A stretch of DNA of 64,000 nucleotides from the NCBI RefSeq assembly GCF_022809315.2, contig NZ_JAKZJU020000001.1, positions 1,240,001 through 1,304,000 on the forward strand, in the 5' to 3' direction. Under the pieces are notes generated by a model, which saw nothing but the letters and a program-made list of their open reading frames with translations, was not told the DNA's origin and made no database searches. A program made the translations under genes and the position numbers. Of this stretch, positions 8,488 to 19,305 are shown one piece after another. Every line of letters begins with the position of its first letter. Within the stretch, counting starts at the first letter, position 1. This DNA is from Mesosutterella faecium. GTDB taxonomy: Bacteria > Pseudomonadota > Gammaproteobacteria > Burkholderiales > Burkholderiaceae_F.

Positions 8488-9408
8488 ATGAGCTGGATTG
8501 ACCGGCTTCGCCCGAAAATCAAAACCGAGAACGTCCCCGCCCAGAGCCGGGTCCCCGAGGGACTGTGGAGCAAGTGCCCGAACTGCGAGCAGGTGATCTA
8601 CAGCCACGAGCTCGAGGCCTCGCTCAACGTGTGCCCGAAATGCGGCTACCACATGCGCGTGGGGGCGCGCTCGAGGCTTGAGAATTTCCTCGACTACGAA
8701 GGGCCCCGCGTGGAGATCGGCCGCGAGATCGTCTCGAAGGATCCGCTGCATTTCGTCGACTCCAAGCCGTACCCGAAGCGCGAGGCCGACGCGATCGCGA
8801 AGACCACTGAAACGGAGGCCCTCGTGGTGATGGCCGGCGAGCTCAAGAGAAACCCGGTCGTGGCCGCCGCCTTTGAATTCGGGTTCATGGGCGGCTCCAT
8901 GGGCTCGGCCGTGGGCGAGCGCTTCGCGCGCGGGGTCGGCTACTCCATCGACCACGGCTGCCCCTTCATCTGCTTTGCCGCCTCCGGCGGGGCCCGCATG
9001 CAGGAGGGGCTGCTCTCGCTCATGCAGATGGCGAAGACCTCGGCCGCCGTGGCGGAGCTTTCGAAGGCGGGCCAGCCTTTCATCTCGGTCCTGACCGATC
9101 CCACCATGGGCGGGGTGTCCGCTTCCTTTGCCTTCGCGGCCGACATCGTGATCGCAGAGCCCGGGGCGCTCATCGGCTTTGCAGGCCCGCGGGTGATCGA
9201 GCAGACGGTGCACGAGAAGCTCCCCGAGGGGTTCCAGCGCGCCGAGTTCCTGCTTGAAAAAGGCGCAATCGACATGATCGTGGACCGCCGCGACATGCGG
9301 AGCGTGATCGGGCGGATTCTCGCCATGCTCGCCGGCCGGCCCCCGAAGGGCTCGGCCGCCCGTGAGACGGCTCCGGCCGAATCCGAGGTGCAGGCGGCTC
9401 CCTGGTAG
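8488..9408 (+). CDS. accD: Acetyl-CoA carboxylase carboxyltransferase subunit beta
   Basis: The beta half of the carboxyltransferase that transfers CO2 from carboxybiotin to acetyl-CoA, the first step of fatty acid synthesis. The 306 residues start with an N-terminal zinc ribbon (Cys30, Cys33, Cys49, Cys52), followed by a crotonase-fold carboxyltransferase domain with [15 protein letters not shown] and [13 protein letters not shown]. AccA is not in this window. The gene sits in the conserved trpA-accD-folC order but is bracketed by terminators on both sides, so it may be its own transcription unit. Confidence 0.96.
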   Translation: MSWIDRLRPKIKTENVPAQSRVPEGLWSKCPNCEQVIYSHELEASLNVCPKCGYHMRVGARSRLENFLDYEGPRVEIGREIVSKDPLHFVDSKPYPKREADAIAKTTETEALVVMAGELKRNPVVAAAFEFGFMGGSMGSAVGERFARGVGYSIDHGCPFICFAASGGARMQEGLLSLMQMAKTSAAVAELSKAGQPFISVLTDPTMGGVSASFAFAADIVIAEPGALIGFAGPRVIEQTVHEKLPEGFQRAEFLLEKGAIDMIVDRRDMRSVIGRILAMLAGRPPKGSAARETAPAESEVQAAPW

Positions 9409-9431
9409 AGCGCCGGTTCTTAAAATGCACG

Positions 9432-9465
9432 GACGGCCCCGGAGTTGAGCAGGGCCGTCTTTTTC
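9432..9465 (+). terminator. Terminator after accD
   Basis: Stem gacggccc (9432-9439) / gggccgtc (9452-9459) followed by a long T-rich run. Confidence 0.8.
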
Positions 9466-9489
9466 TTTCCTTTTTGTCAGAAGGCTGCG

Positions 9490-10812
9490 ATGGCAGAAAA
9501 ATCCCTTTCCGAGTGGCTCGCCTACATCGAGGACATGCACGGCGGCATGCAGGTGATCGACCTGGGGCTTGAGCGGATGCAGGAGATGATCCGGCGGCTC
9601 GGCATCCGCTTTTCGATTCCGGTTTTCACCGTTGCCGGCACAAACGGCAAGGGAAGCACCTGCGCGATGCTTGAGTCGGTGCTCAGAAGCGCGGGGCTTC
9701 GCGTCGGCATGCACACGTCGCCCCACATGCTGCGCTTCAACGAGCGGGCCTGGCTGCTCGGGCGCGAGGCGACCGACGACGAGCTCACTGCGGCCTTCGG
9801 CGAGGTCGAGGCCGCGCGCGGGGACCTGAAGCTTTCCTACTTCGAGTTCACGGGGCTTGCGATCCTGAGGCTTTTCCAGAAATCGCACCTTGACGCCCTC
9901 GTGCTTGAAATCGGGCTTGGCGCGCGGCTTGACGCGATCAACGCGATCGATCCCACGGTCTCGATCGTGACCACGGTGGGCATCGACCACACGGCTTTCC
10001 TCGGGCCCGACCGGGAGTCGATCGGGCGGGAAAAGTCTTTCGTCTACCGCGGGGGGCCGGGCCACGCGGCGGTCTGCGCAGACCGCGATCCGCCCGAGAG
10101 CCTGCTCGCGCACGCGCGCGAGATCGGGGCGGACCTGCGGGTGCTCGGGCGCGATTTCGACGTCGTCGAGCACGGCGACGGGACCTTCGACTACCGCGGC
10201 CCGCTTTGGGACCTGCGGGGGCTGCCGCGTCCCGCGCTCGCGGGCGAGATGCAGCTCTCGAACGCCGCCGGGGCGATCGCGATGCTCGAGGCTGCGGCGG
10301 GACTCCGGCTGGGGCTGCCCGTGACCCGGGCGGCGCTTGAAGAGGGGCTGCGGCGCGTGGCGATCACGGGGCGCTTCCAGACCGTCTCCGTTTCCCCGAG
10401 GATCATTCTCGACGCGGGCCACAACCCGCACGCGGCTCGCGAGCTGCTTCGCAATCTCCGGGACTCGGCTCCCCGCGAGGGTGGCCGCACCATTGCGGTG
10501 GCGGGGATGCTGCGCGACAAGGACCGCCGGCATGTGGCCGGCATCGTGAAGGACGAGATCGATCTCTGGCGGCTTGCCTCGCTCACCGGCCCGCGCGCGA
10601 GCACGGCGGCCGACCTTGCCGCCGAGTTCGAGGCCGCGGGCGTGCCCGCTTCCCGCGTGAAGCTTTTCGATGACGTGGCCTCGGCGCTTGATTTTTCAAT
10701 CGGCGAGGCCTCGGGCGCTGATAGAATTATCGTATTCGGTTCATTTGTGACGGTTTCGGCCGCCATCGAGGCCCTTCGCGCCCGCGGCATCGCGGTGGCG
10801 GTGGTTCCTTAA
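9490..10812 (+). CDS. folC: Bifunctional dihydrofolate synthase / folylpolyglutamate synthase
   Basis: Mur-ligase-fold enzyme that adds glutamate to dihydropteroate and polyglutamylates folates using ATP. From ATG 9490 (AGAAGG upstream) it has 440 residues, a normal length. An upstream in-frame TTG lies inside the accD terminator and is rejected. The P-loop GTNGKGS lies at residues 50-56. A central-domain LEIGLGARLDAINAID segment follows and the C-terminal domain has LDAGHNPHAARELL. Confidence 0.95.
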   Translation: MAEKSLSEWLAYIEDMHGGMQVIDLGLERMQEMIRRLGIRFSIPVFTVAGTNGKGSTCAMLESVLRSAGLRVGMHTSPHMLRFNERAWLLGREATDDELTAAFGEVEAARGDLKLSYFEFTGLAILRLFQKSHLDALVLEIGLGARLDAINAIDPTVSIVTTVGIDHTAFLGPDRESIGREKSFVYRGGPGHAAVCADRDPPESLLAHAREIGADLRVLGRDFDVVEHGDGTFDYRGPLWDLRGLPRPALAGEMQLSNAAGAIAMLEAAAGLRLGLPVTRAALEEGLRRVAITGRFQTVSVSPRIILDAGHNPHAARELLRNLRDSAPREGGRTIAVAGMLRDKDRRHVAGIVKDEIDLWRLASLTGPRASTAADLAAEFEAAGVPASRVKLFDDVASALDFSIGEASGADRIIVFGSFVTVSAAIEALRARGIAVAVVP

Positions 10813-10849
10813 AAAGAGAAAAGCCTCAAGGGCAGGAAGGCAGCAGAGC

Positions 10850-11743
10850 ATGGGATTTGGTTTCTGGAAGAAAAAGGGCGAAGGGCCCGAGGACGAGAAG
10901 CGCCGGGCAACTCCTCCGCGCGAGGCGAAGTCTCCGCAGGAGAGCGACTTTCAGGTGCGGCTTCGCCGCATCGCGATCGGGGCCGCGGTCCTGCTCTCGG
11001 CCCTGGTGATCGCTGGTCCCTTTTTTGTGAGCCACCGGGCGATTGAGGCCGAATCCCCGGCGAAAACCGAGATTCCCCCGGCTCCTTCGGCCGCGGCTTC
11101 CGTTCCGAGCGAGGCGAGCGCGGTGGTGAAGGCTCCGGAAACAAGCGTTCCGGCGGCTCCCGCCGGGGCTCAGCCGATGGCGGGCTCCGGTCAGGGCGCT
11201 TCGCCCCAGGCGCAGGCACCGGCCGCCCAGCCCGCTCAGCCTGCTCAGCCCCAACCGGATGTGAAGAGCCCGAAGATCGCCTCGGCCGAAGATGCGGCCC
11301 GCGCAAAGGCGAAGGCTGATGCCGAGGCGAAGGCCCGGGCTGCGGAGATAGCCAGGCAGAACGAACGCGCGAAGGCCGCGCTCGACAAGAAGGCGAAAGA
11401 GGCTAAAAAGCAGTCCGAAGACCAGCTGGCGGCCGCGATTCAGCGCGAGTCGGGCCGCAAGGGCGCTGCGGCCGATGCCAGGGCTTCGAAGGACCAGAAG
11501 GCCGCGGGCGGCGCCTGGACGATGCCGCTGGGGGCCTTCTCGGATCCGGCCGCGGCGAAAAAAGTGGCGGCCACCGCGCGGGCGAACGGCGTGCCTGTGT
11601 CCGTTTCAACGGCTAAGAGCGGGGGCAAGGCCCTCACCCGCGTCACGGCCGGCCCCTTCAAGACGCGCGACCAGGCGGCCGCGGCCGAAGGGCGGCTTGC
11701 AATGGCGGGCCTGCGCGCCGGCGCGCCCCGCCAGTCGAAATAA
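10850..11743 (+). CDS. dedD: SPOR-domain inner-membrane protein, DedD-like
   Basis: A bitopic cell-division protein that binds denuded septal glycan strands through its SPOR domain. It has a charged cytoplasmic N-terminus (residues 1-40), one transmembrane helix (about 41-60), a long Ala/Pro/Lys-rich periplasmic linker with a KAKADAEAKARA-type helical repeat, and a C-terminal SPOR domain (about 220-297; MPLGAFSDPAAAKKVAA, then RVTAGPFKTRDQAAAA). The position between folC and cvpA is the standard dedD position. The gene symbol follows synteny; the linker is not conserved in sequence. Confidence 0.85.
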   Translation: MGFGFWKKKGEGPEDEKRRATPPREAKSPQESDFQVRLRRIAIGAAVLLSALVIAGPFFVSHRAIEAESPAKTEIPPAPSAAASVPSEASAVVKAPETSVPAAPAGAQPMAGSGQGASPQAQAPAAQPAQPAQPQPDVKSPKIASAEDAARAKAKADAEAKARAAEIARQNERAKAALDKKAKEAKKQSEDQLAAAIQRESGRKGAAADARASKDQKAAGGAWTMPLGAFSDPAAAKKVAATARANGVPVSVSTAKSGGKALTRVTAGPFKTRDQAAAAEGRLAMAGLRAGAPRQSK

Positions 11744-11790
11744 GGAACAAGCGCACGGCCGACGGCCTTTCTCGAGCGGAGTAAACCCGG

Positions 11791-12351
11791 ATGGATTTTT
11801 CTGCCTTTAACCAGATCGACTGGGTGATCGCGGCCGTGATGGGCCTCTCGGGCCTGCTCGGGCTGTGGCGCGGCGTGGTGCGCGAGGTCGTCTCCGTGGC
11901 CGGGTGGATCGCAGCCGTGATCCTGGTCTTCCGCTATGCGGCGGAGCTGGCCCCGCACCTCACGTTTTTCACGGCTTTCGGCGACATAGGCCGGGTGGCT
12001 GCGGCAGCCGCGGTGATTGCGTTTGCCACCGTGGCCGCCTTCGCTGTGGCCGGAGCGGTGCTCCGGCTTCTCATCAAGGCGGTCTCCGCAGGCCTGGGAG
12101 ACAGCCTCCTGGGGCTGCTCTTTGGCTTTGCCCGGGGTTTTCTCATCGTGGCCCTCGGCGTTTTTGCCGCGAGCTTCACCTCAGCGCCCGAGGGGCTGTC
12201 CTGGCAGAAAAGCGCGCTGCTGCCCTACGTTGAAAAGGGGCTGTCGCTCATGCGCCCGCTCATGCCCGAGGCGCTTGTGCAGATGGAAGAGCTCGCGCAG
12301 CGCAGGCAGCGCGCGGCCCGCGCCGCCTGGGAGGCCAAGTTCAAGCTCTAG
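11791..12351 (+). CDS. cvpA: CvpA-family membrane protein
   Basis: A 186-residue integral membrane protein with about four hydrophobic segments (roughly 5-25, 33-52, 65-90 and 103-123) and the family-typical FNQIDWVIAAVMGLSGLLG N-terminus. CvpA was named for colicin V production; its biochemical role is not settled. The gene precedes purF, the usual cvpA-purF order. Confidence 0.9.
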   Translation: MDFSAFNQIDWVIAAVMGLSGLLGLWRGVVREVVSVAGWIAAVILVFRYAAELAPHLTFFTAFGDIGRVAAAAAVIAFATVAAFAVAGAVLRLLIKAVSAGLGDSLLGLLFGFARGFLIVALGVFAASFTSAPEGLSWQKSALLPYVEKGLSLMRPLMPEALVQMEELAQRRQRAARAAWEAKFKL

Positions 12352-12473
12352 GGGCCGTTGCTTTCCAAAGGGCAGTCCCGCATGAAGGCGTCCAAATTTC
12401 AAAGGCCCGTCGCGCTTTTTAGTTAAAATGAGCGACGTTCGCTTTTTCTACCTTTTCGAGGACTCGACAAGTT

Positions 12474-13976
12474 ATGTGCGGCATTGTGGGAATGGTTTCC
12501 GACTCTCCTGTCAACCAGCGTCTGTACGATGCGCTGCTTCTTCTGCAGCACCGGGGGCAGGACGCGGCGGGCATCGCGACTCTGGACGGGCTCACCTTCC
12601 ACCATCACAAGGCTCTGGGGCTCGTGAACGAGGTGTTCCGAACCCGCAACATGCGCAACTTGAAGGGCAACGCGGGCATTGGCCACACGCGCTATCCCAC
12701 CGCAGGCTGCTCCTCTTCTTCGGATGAGGCGCAGCCTTTTTATGTGAACGCGCCTTACGGCATCATGTTCGCGCACAACGGCAACCTGACCAACGCGACC
12801 GCGCTCAAGCAGGAGCTTTACGAAAAGGATCACCGCCACATCAACACCTCCAGCGACAGCGAGGCGCTTCTCAACGTGCTGGCCGACGAGATCAGCCGAC
12901 TGGTGCAGGGCTCTTCGCTCACGGCCGACAAGGTGTTCGAGGCGGTGCGCGGCGTCCACCGCCGCATCCGCGGCGGCTACGCCTGCGTCGCGCTCATTGC
13001 CGGCAAGGGCCTGCTCGCCTTCCGCGATCCGAACGGCATCCGGCCGCTCTGCTACGGCTCCTACGTGAACGAGCGCGGCTTCACCGAATACATGGTCGCC
13101 TCCGAGTCCGTGGCGCTGATCGGCACGGGCTTCACGATGGACGGCGACATCGCCCCGGGCGAGGCGATCTGGATCGACATGCAGGGGCATATGTCGCGCT
13201 GCCAGTGCGCGGACAACCCGAAGCTCACGCCCTGCGCTTTCGAGCTCGTGTACTTCGCAAGGCCCGACAGCGTGATAGACGGCATCAGCGTGTACGGGGC
13301 GAGGCTGCGCCTGGGCGAGTATCTGGCCGATGAAGTGGCCCGCTCGATCAGCCTCAAGGACATCGACGTCGTCATCCCGATCCCGGATTCGGCCCGTCCC
13401 TGCGCGCAGCAGCTCGCTGCGAAGCTGGGGCTGCCCTACCGCGAGGGGATCATCAAGAACCGGTATGTGGGCCGCACGTTCATCATGCCGGGCCAGGCCG
13501 TGCGCAAAAAGAGCGTCCGCCAGAAGCTCAACGCCATGCCGGTCGAGTTCCGCGACAAAAACGTGCTGCTGGTCGACGACTCGATCGTGCGCGGGACGAC
13601 GATGGGGGAAATTGTGGCGATGGTGCGAAGCGCGGGGGCGAAGAAGGTCTATGTTGCGTCCTCGGCTCCCCGCGTGTGCTTCCCCAATGTCTACGGCATT
13701 GACATGCCGACCCGCTCGGAGCTGCTTTGCGGCGACGGCAAGGGCGAGGACGAGGTGGCCCGCATCATCGGGGCGGACAAGGTGGTCTATCAGAGCGTCG
13801 ACGGACTGCGCGGAGCGCTCTCGGACATGAATCCGTCGATCCCTGACTTCGACTGCTCCTGCTTCGACGGGCACTATGTCACAGGCGACATCGACGAGGC
13901 CTATCTCGAAAAGCTGGAAGCGGAAAAGCGGGCGGCCAAGGAAGCCGACAAGGCGCGGAAGGCTGAAGAGGACTGA
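12474..13976 (+). CDS. purF: Amidophosphoribosyltransferase
   Basis: Committed step of purine synthesis: transfers glutamine amide nitrogen to PRPP to give phosphoribosylamine. It is a class II glutamine amidotransferase. The initiator Met is followed directly by the nucleophile Cys2 (MCGIVGMVSDS), which fixes the start at 12474. The glutaminase domain has the RGQDAAGI and GHTRYPTAG motifs, and the phosphoribosyltransferase domain carries the PRPP loop VLLVDDSIVRGTT near residues 363-375. No propeptide is present. The length of 500 residues fits the E. coli type. The C-terminal ~30 residues are a charged tail. Confidence 0.97.
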   Translation: MCGIVGMVSDSPVNQRLYDALLLLQHRGQDAAGIATLDGLTFHHHKALGLVNEVFRTRNMRNLKGNAGIGHTRYPTAGCSSSSDEAQPFYVNAPYGIMFAHNGNLTNATALKQELYEKDHRHINTSSDSEALLNVLADEISRLVQGSSLTADKVFEAVRGVHRRIRGGYACVALIAGKGLLAFRDPNGIRPLCYGSYVNERGFTEYMVASESVALIGTGFTMDGDIAPGEAIWIDMQGHMSRCQCADNPKLTPCAFELVYFARPDSVIDGISVYGARLRLGEYLADEVARSISLKDIDVVIPIPDSARPCAQQLAAKLGLPYREGIIKNRYVGRTFIMPGQAVRKKSVRQKLNAMPVEFRDKNVLLVDDSIVRGTTMGEIVAMVRSAGAKKVYVASSAPRVCFPNVYGIDMPTRSELLCGDGKGEDEVARIIGADKVVYQSVDGLRGALSDMNPSIPDFDCSCFDGHYVTGDIDEAYLEKLEAEKRAAKEADKARKAEED

Positions 13977-14068
13977 TATATCCGCGCCCCAGGCCTCGGG
14001 CACTGGCCCTTGCGCCTCTGAGCGCGGAGCGCCGCCCCAGGGGCGCGGCTTTCAGGGAGAAAAAAGAA

Positions 14069-14479
14069 GTGGAAAGCGAGCCTGAGAAACAGCGCCCGGC
14101 CGTCGTGGACAGCCTCGATCATCTGGTGCTTACGGTGGCGGATCCGGACGCGAGCGTGCGCTTTTACTGCCGGGTGCTCGGCATGAGGCGCATGGTCTTT
14201 GGAAACGGGCGGCTCGCCCTGGGCTTTGGCTGCCAGAAGATCAATCTCCATAAAAAGGGAGCGGAAATCGCCCCCTTTGCCGCGAAGCCCACGCCCGGCT
14301 CGGCCGATCTGTGCTTTCTCACGCGCTCGCCCCTGAAGCGCATCGAGGAAGCCCTTGAAGCCTGCGGCGGGAAGCTCGAGCTCGGGCCCGTGCGCCGAAC
14401 GGGCGCGCAGGGGCCGTTGCTCTCGATTTATTTCCGGGACCCCGACGGCAACCTGATCGAGGTCTCGAACCCCCTTTGA
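14069..14479 (+). CDS. VOC (glyoxalase/dioxygenase) superfamily protein
   Basis: A 136-residue metal-dependent VOC-fold protein. The first beta-alpha-beta module starts at SLDHLVLTVADPDASVRFY (His near residue 18) and the second ends in FRDPDGNLIEVSNPL (metal-ligand Glu). These signatures resemble glyoxalase I-like, fosfomycin-resistance-like and virulence protein-like subgroups, but the substrate cannot be told. GTG is the likely start, with AGGGAGAAAAAAGAA upstream. It lies 92 bases after purF in the same direction. Confidence 0.8.
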   Translation: MESEPEKQRPAVVDSLDHLVLTVADPDASVRFYCRVLGMRRMVFGNGRLALGFGCQKINLHKKGAEIAPFAAKPTPGSADLCFLTRSPLKRIEEALEACGGKLELGPVRRTGAQGPLLSIYFRDPDGNLIEVSNPL

Positions 14480-14920
14480 AGAAAAGAGGCGCAGCCCGGC
14501 GGCTCATCGCCCGTTTGGGGCGCAAAGCGGCGGGCCGGAAGACGAGTCTGCCCGAAGCCTCCTTCGCAAGCGCCCGGAAAGGTGCTCTTTTGGGAAAGCC
14601 GTTTTTTTCGGTTTTCGCCGCCTTTAAAAGCAGCTTCTCTGAACGGATTGCCCGGCAAAGCCGCCGGGCCAGGCCCTCTCATAGCCCCCAGGTTTTCCGC
14701 GGCATTTTCCTTTTGCTCTGACAGTATTTGCTTTTTCATTGTTGGAAAGTGTATATTTTTAAACATTGGCTTTGACAAAAGCCATCCAGCGTCATCTTCC
14801 CGTCTTTACCGGGCCGGGCCGCGTTGACGAAGCTATTGGTGACATGACCGTTTTCTGGCCACAAGCCGGAAGCAGGTCCTCCAGTCAAATTCATTGTCCG
14901 AATTTGAAAGGAACGAATTC
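14480..14920 (+). other. Intergenic region and leader of the ilv operon
   Basis: 441 bases without a convincing gene. The left part is GC-rich, with a 7-bp hairpin (gcccggc/gccgggc near 14649-14668) that lacks a T tail. The right part is AT-rich and holds the candidate ilv promoter (14728-14757), a small hairpin (14768-14783), and a 26-codon open frame (14844-14924) whose stop overlaps the ilvB ATG. A GC-rich 81-codon frame at 14476-14721 has no ribosome binding site and looks spurious. Confidence 0.5.
14728..14757 (+). promoter_or_regulatory. Candidate sigma-70 promoter for ilvBHC
   Basis: TTGCTT (14728-14733) and TATATT (14752-14757) with an 18-bp spacer, inside the only AT-rich stretch upstream of ilvB. 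This would leave a leader of about 155 nt. Confidence 0.4.
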
Positions 14921-16665
14921 ATGAACTCAAGCGAGCCGGCTCAGAGCCGGGCCGACGCCCCCATCACAGGGGCTGAAATCGTCTGTCGGGCTTTTGCGGC
15001 CGAAGGGGTGACCGAGGTGTTCGGTTATCCGGGCGGAGCGGTGATCCCGATCTACGACGAGATTTTCAAGCAGAACAAATTCCGGCACATCCTCACGGGC
15101 CACGAGCAGGGTGCGGCGCACGCCGCCGATGCCTACGCCCGGGCGACGGGACGCCCCGGCGTGCTGATCGTGACCTCGGGCCCCGGCGCGACGAACGCCG
15201 TCACAGGCATTTCCACCGCCTACAGCGACTCGATCCCCATGGTGATCATCACCGGCCAGGTGGGCACCGACATGATCGGCACCGACGCCTTTCAGGAGTG
15301 CGACACGGTGGGCATCACCCGCCCCTGCGTGAAGCACAACTTCCTCGTCCGCAGGGTCGAGGAGCTTGCCGAAACGATCAGGAAGGCCTTTTATATCGCG
15401 ACCACGGGGCGGCCCGGTCCCGTGCTGATCGACATCCCGAAGAACATTCAGACGTCGCGCTGCGTGTTCCGCTACCCGGAACAGGTGAGTCTGCCCACCT
15501 ACAAGCCTGTCGTGAAAGGGCACTCCGGGCAGATCAAGAAGGCGCTCGCCGCGCTTCTCGATGCCCAGCGGCCGCTCATTCTCGTGGGCGGCGGGGTGAT
15601 TCTCTCAAACGCAGCGGATCTCATGAACCGCTTCGCCAACCTCACCGGCATGCCCGTGATCTCGACCCTCATGGGGCTCGGGGGCTTCCGCGGCACGGAC
15701 CGCAAGTTCCTCGGCATGGCCGGCATGCACGGGACGCTCGAGGCGAACCTCGCGCTGCAGAACTGCGATGTCCTCATCAACTTCGGCTCCCGGCTGGAAG
15801 ACCGGCTGATCTCGGACGTGAAGGATTTCGAGCGGCTGCCCCGCACGGTGATCCACATTGACGTGGATCCCTCTTCGATTTCAAAGCGCGTGACCGCGCA
15901 CATCCCGATCGTGGGCGACGTGCGTTCGGTGCTCGCGGATATGGTGCGCCTGCTTGAGGAGGAAGACGTGCAGCCCGATACCGAGCAGCTCGCCCCCTGG
16001 TGGAACCAGATCGACGAGTGGCGCTCGCGCCGCAGCCTCGACTACCCGAAGACGGACGGGGTGATCATGCCCGAGGCCGTGGTGGAGCACACGCAGGCCG
16101 CCGCCCCCGAGGGCACCATTTACACGACCGACGTGGGCGAACACCAGATGTACGCGGCTCAGTACCTGAAGCTTGACCGCCCGCGCGAGCTCCTCACGAG
16201 CGGCGGCCAGGGCACGATGGGGTTCGGACTGCCCGCCGCGGTCGGAGCCTCGATCGCGAAGCCCGGCAGCCCCGTCGTCTGCTTCACCGGCGACGGTTCG
16301 ATTCAGATGTGCATTCAGGAGCTCATCACCTGCAAGCGCTACGGGCTCGCCCCGAAGATCGTGATCTTCAACAACGGGTACCTTGGCATGGTCGCCGTCT
16401 GGCAGCGGCTGTACTGCGGCGGGCGGCTCTCGGAGACGACGCTCGACCCGCAGCCTGATTTCGTTGCGCTCGCCCGCGCCTACGGCCACGTGGGCTACCG
16501 CTGCAAAACCTACGAGGAGCTCGACGCGGCGCTCTCCGACGCGTTCGGCGCCCACAGGGACGACTGCTGCGTGCTTGACGTGCACATCAGCCGCGACGAG
16601 CCCGTGATCCCCATGGTGGGGCCGGGCGAAGGCCTCACAAGCATGATTCTGCGGGAGGGAGCCAA

Positions 16666-16669
<4 letters not shown>
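14921..16669 (+). CDS. ilvB: Acetolactate synthase large (catalytic) subunit
   Basis: Thiamine-diphosphate enzyme that condenses pyruvate with pyruvate or 2-oxobutyrate, the first common step to valine/leucine and isoleucine. The 582-residue protein starts at ATG 14921 with AAAGGA 8 bases upstream; an in-frame TTG at 14894 is less likely. The catalytic Glu62 lies in LTGHEQGAAHAADAYARA, and the ThDP motif runs from GDGSIQMCIQEL (about residue 457) to IFNNGYLGM. It overlaps ilvH by 4 bases (ATGA). Together with ilvH and ilvC it forms the standard ilv operon. Family members are also called ilvI; the two names are not separable from sequence alone. Confidence 0.95.
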
Positions 16670-18262
<1,593 letters not shown>

Positions 18263-18280
18263 GTTTTTGAAAAAATGCGC

Positions 18281-18315
18281 TCCGGGGACCGCCTTCGGGC
18301 TCCCCGGACACGTTT
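18281..18315 (+). terminator. Probable terminator after ilvC
   Basis: Stem tccgggga (18281-18288) / tccccgga (18301-18308) with a 12-nt GC-rich loop, followed by cacgttttgttt. The T-run is broken, so efficiency is uncertain. Confidence 0.55.
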
Positions 18316-18447
18316 TGTTTCAGGTCCGGGGGCCAGGCTTCCGGATCTTTTTGTTTTCCAGAGTAAAGTGTTCTCCTTATGAAGCGGGTCTCGAGCGCGC
18401 CGGGGGACGGCGCGGGACGCTTCCTTTTTGTTTTTTGGAGCACGAAT

Positions 18448-19206
18448 ATGGCCTGGAAGGCAAGTTTGATCGCGGCGGCCGCCGCTTTGTCGATTTCGCT
18501 GCCCGCTACGGCGCAGCCGGTTCTTACGCCCGCGCGCGGCGCTGAAATCTCCTGCTCGGTCACCGTCACCCGGCCGGTGGCAAACGACGAGGCGGTGATC
18601 ACTCTCTCGCTGACCCGCCAGGCCAGGACGGCCCGCGAGGCTCAGGACAAGCTCCTTTCAGCGATGGCCCCCGCGATGCGCGCTATCCGGGGCTCCGTTC
18701 CGTCCTCGGAGGCCGAGTTCCAGACCGGGCAGCTTTACACGAACGCGAACTACAGCCAGAGAAAGCCTGGCGAAGCCTCGAAGATCGTTTCCTGGACCTC
18801 GCGCCAGAGCGTGACGGTAAGGCTCAGCAACCCCTCGCGGGCGGGCTCGCTCATTGAGGCGGCCACTCCGCACTTTGAATTCACGGGCCTCTCCTTCCAG
18901 GTTTCCAAGGGCGCGTCGCGCCAAAACCGCAGGGAGCTGATGGCTGACGCCCTGCGCGAGCTCGCCGACCGGGCCTCGGTCATCGCGCGCTCGATGAACC
19001 TGCCCGCTTCTGAAGTGAAGCTGCAGAAAGTGAACTTCGGGTCGACGGGAGGCCCCGTTCTCTATCGGCCGGTCCGAATGATGGCGATGGCGAAGGCCGA
19101 GGGCGCGGCCAATCCGGCGCCTGATCTCGCCCCGGGCCAGTCGGATGTCGAGCTCACGGCTTCGGCGGTCTTTTCGATCGGAGAGAAGACTGAGGTGCGG
19201 AAGTAG
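18448..19206 (+). CDS. Periplasmic SIMPL-domain (DUF541) protein
   Basis: A 252-residue exported protein. The preferred start at ATG 18448 has GGAG 7 bases upstream and gives a clean signal peptide MAWKASLIAAAAALSISLPA with cleavage after TAQ. The mature part carries a SIMPL/DUF541-type domain (SCSVTVTRPVANDEAVI, NYSQRKPGEASK and RRELMADALRELADRA resemble the family layout). SIMPL proteins are periplasmic or outer-membrane proteins with poorly known roles, including oxidative-stress protection. It lies between ilvC and psd, where most relatives have nothing or an unrelated gene. Confidence 0.7.
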   Translation: MAWKASLIAAAAALSISLPATAQPVLTPARGAEISCSVTVTRPVANDEAVITLSLTRQARTAREAQDKLLSAMAPAMRAIRGSVPSSEAEFQTGQLYTNANYSQRKPGEASKIVSWTSRQSVTVRLSNPSRAGSLIEAATPHFEFTGLSFQVSKGASRQNRRELMADALRELADRASVIARSMNLPASEVKLQKVNFGSTGGPVLYRPVRMMAMAKAEGAANPAPDLAPGQSDVELTASAVFSIGEKTEVRK

Positions 19207-19305
19207 AACGGGTTTCCCGGAGCGGCCCGCCTGAATGTGCGCCCGCACCGGGGCTGTTAAAATGATCCCCCAACATTAGTGCTTTTTTGTCCTTGGAGTC
19301 TTTAC

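Noticed and set aside
8479..10533. 684-codon minus-strand open frame opposite accD and folC
   Set aside because: Shadow of two well-supported genes; composition (Arg, His, Gly, Asp) is typical of antisense frames in GC-rich DNA.
12423..14003. 526-codon minus-strand open frame opposite purF
   Set aside because: Antisense shadow; purF is certain, with the Cys2 start and the PRPP motif.
14476..14721. 81-codon frame between the VOC gene and ilvB
   Set aside because: No ribosome binding site, basic low-complexity translation, overlaps a hairpin region; treated as intergenic.
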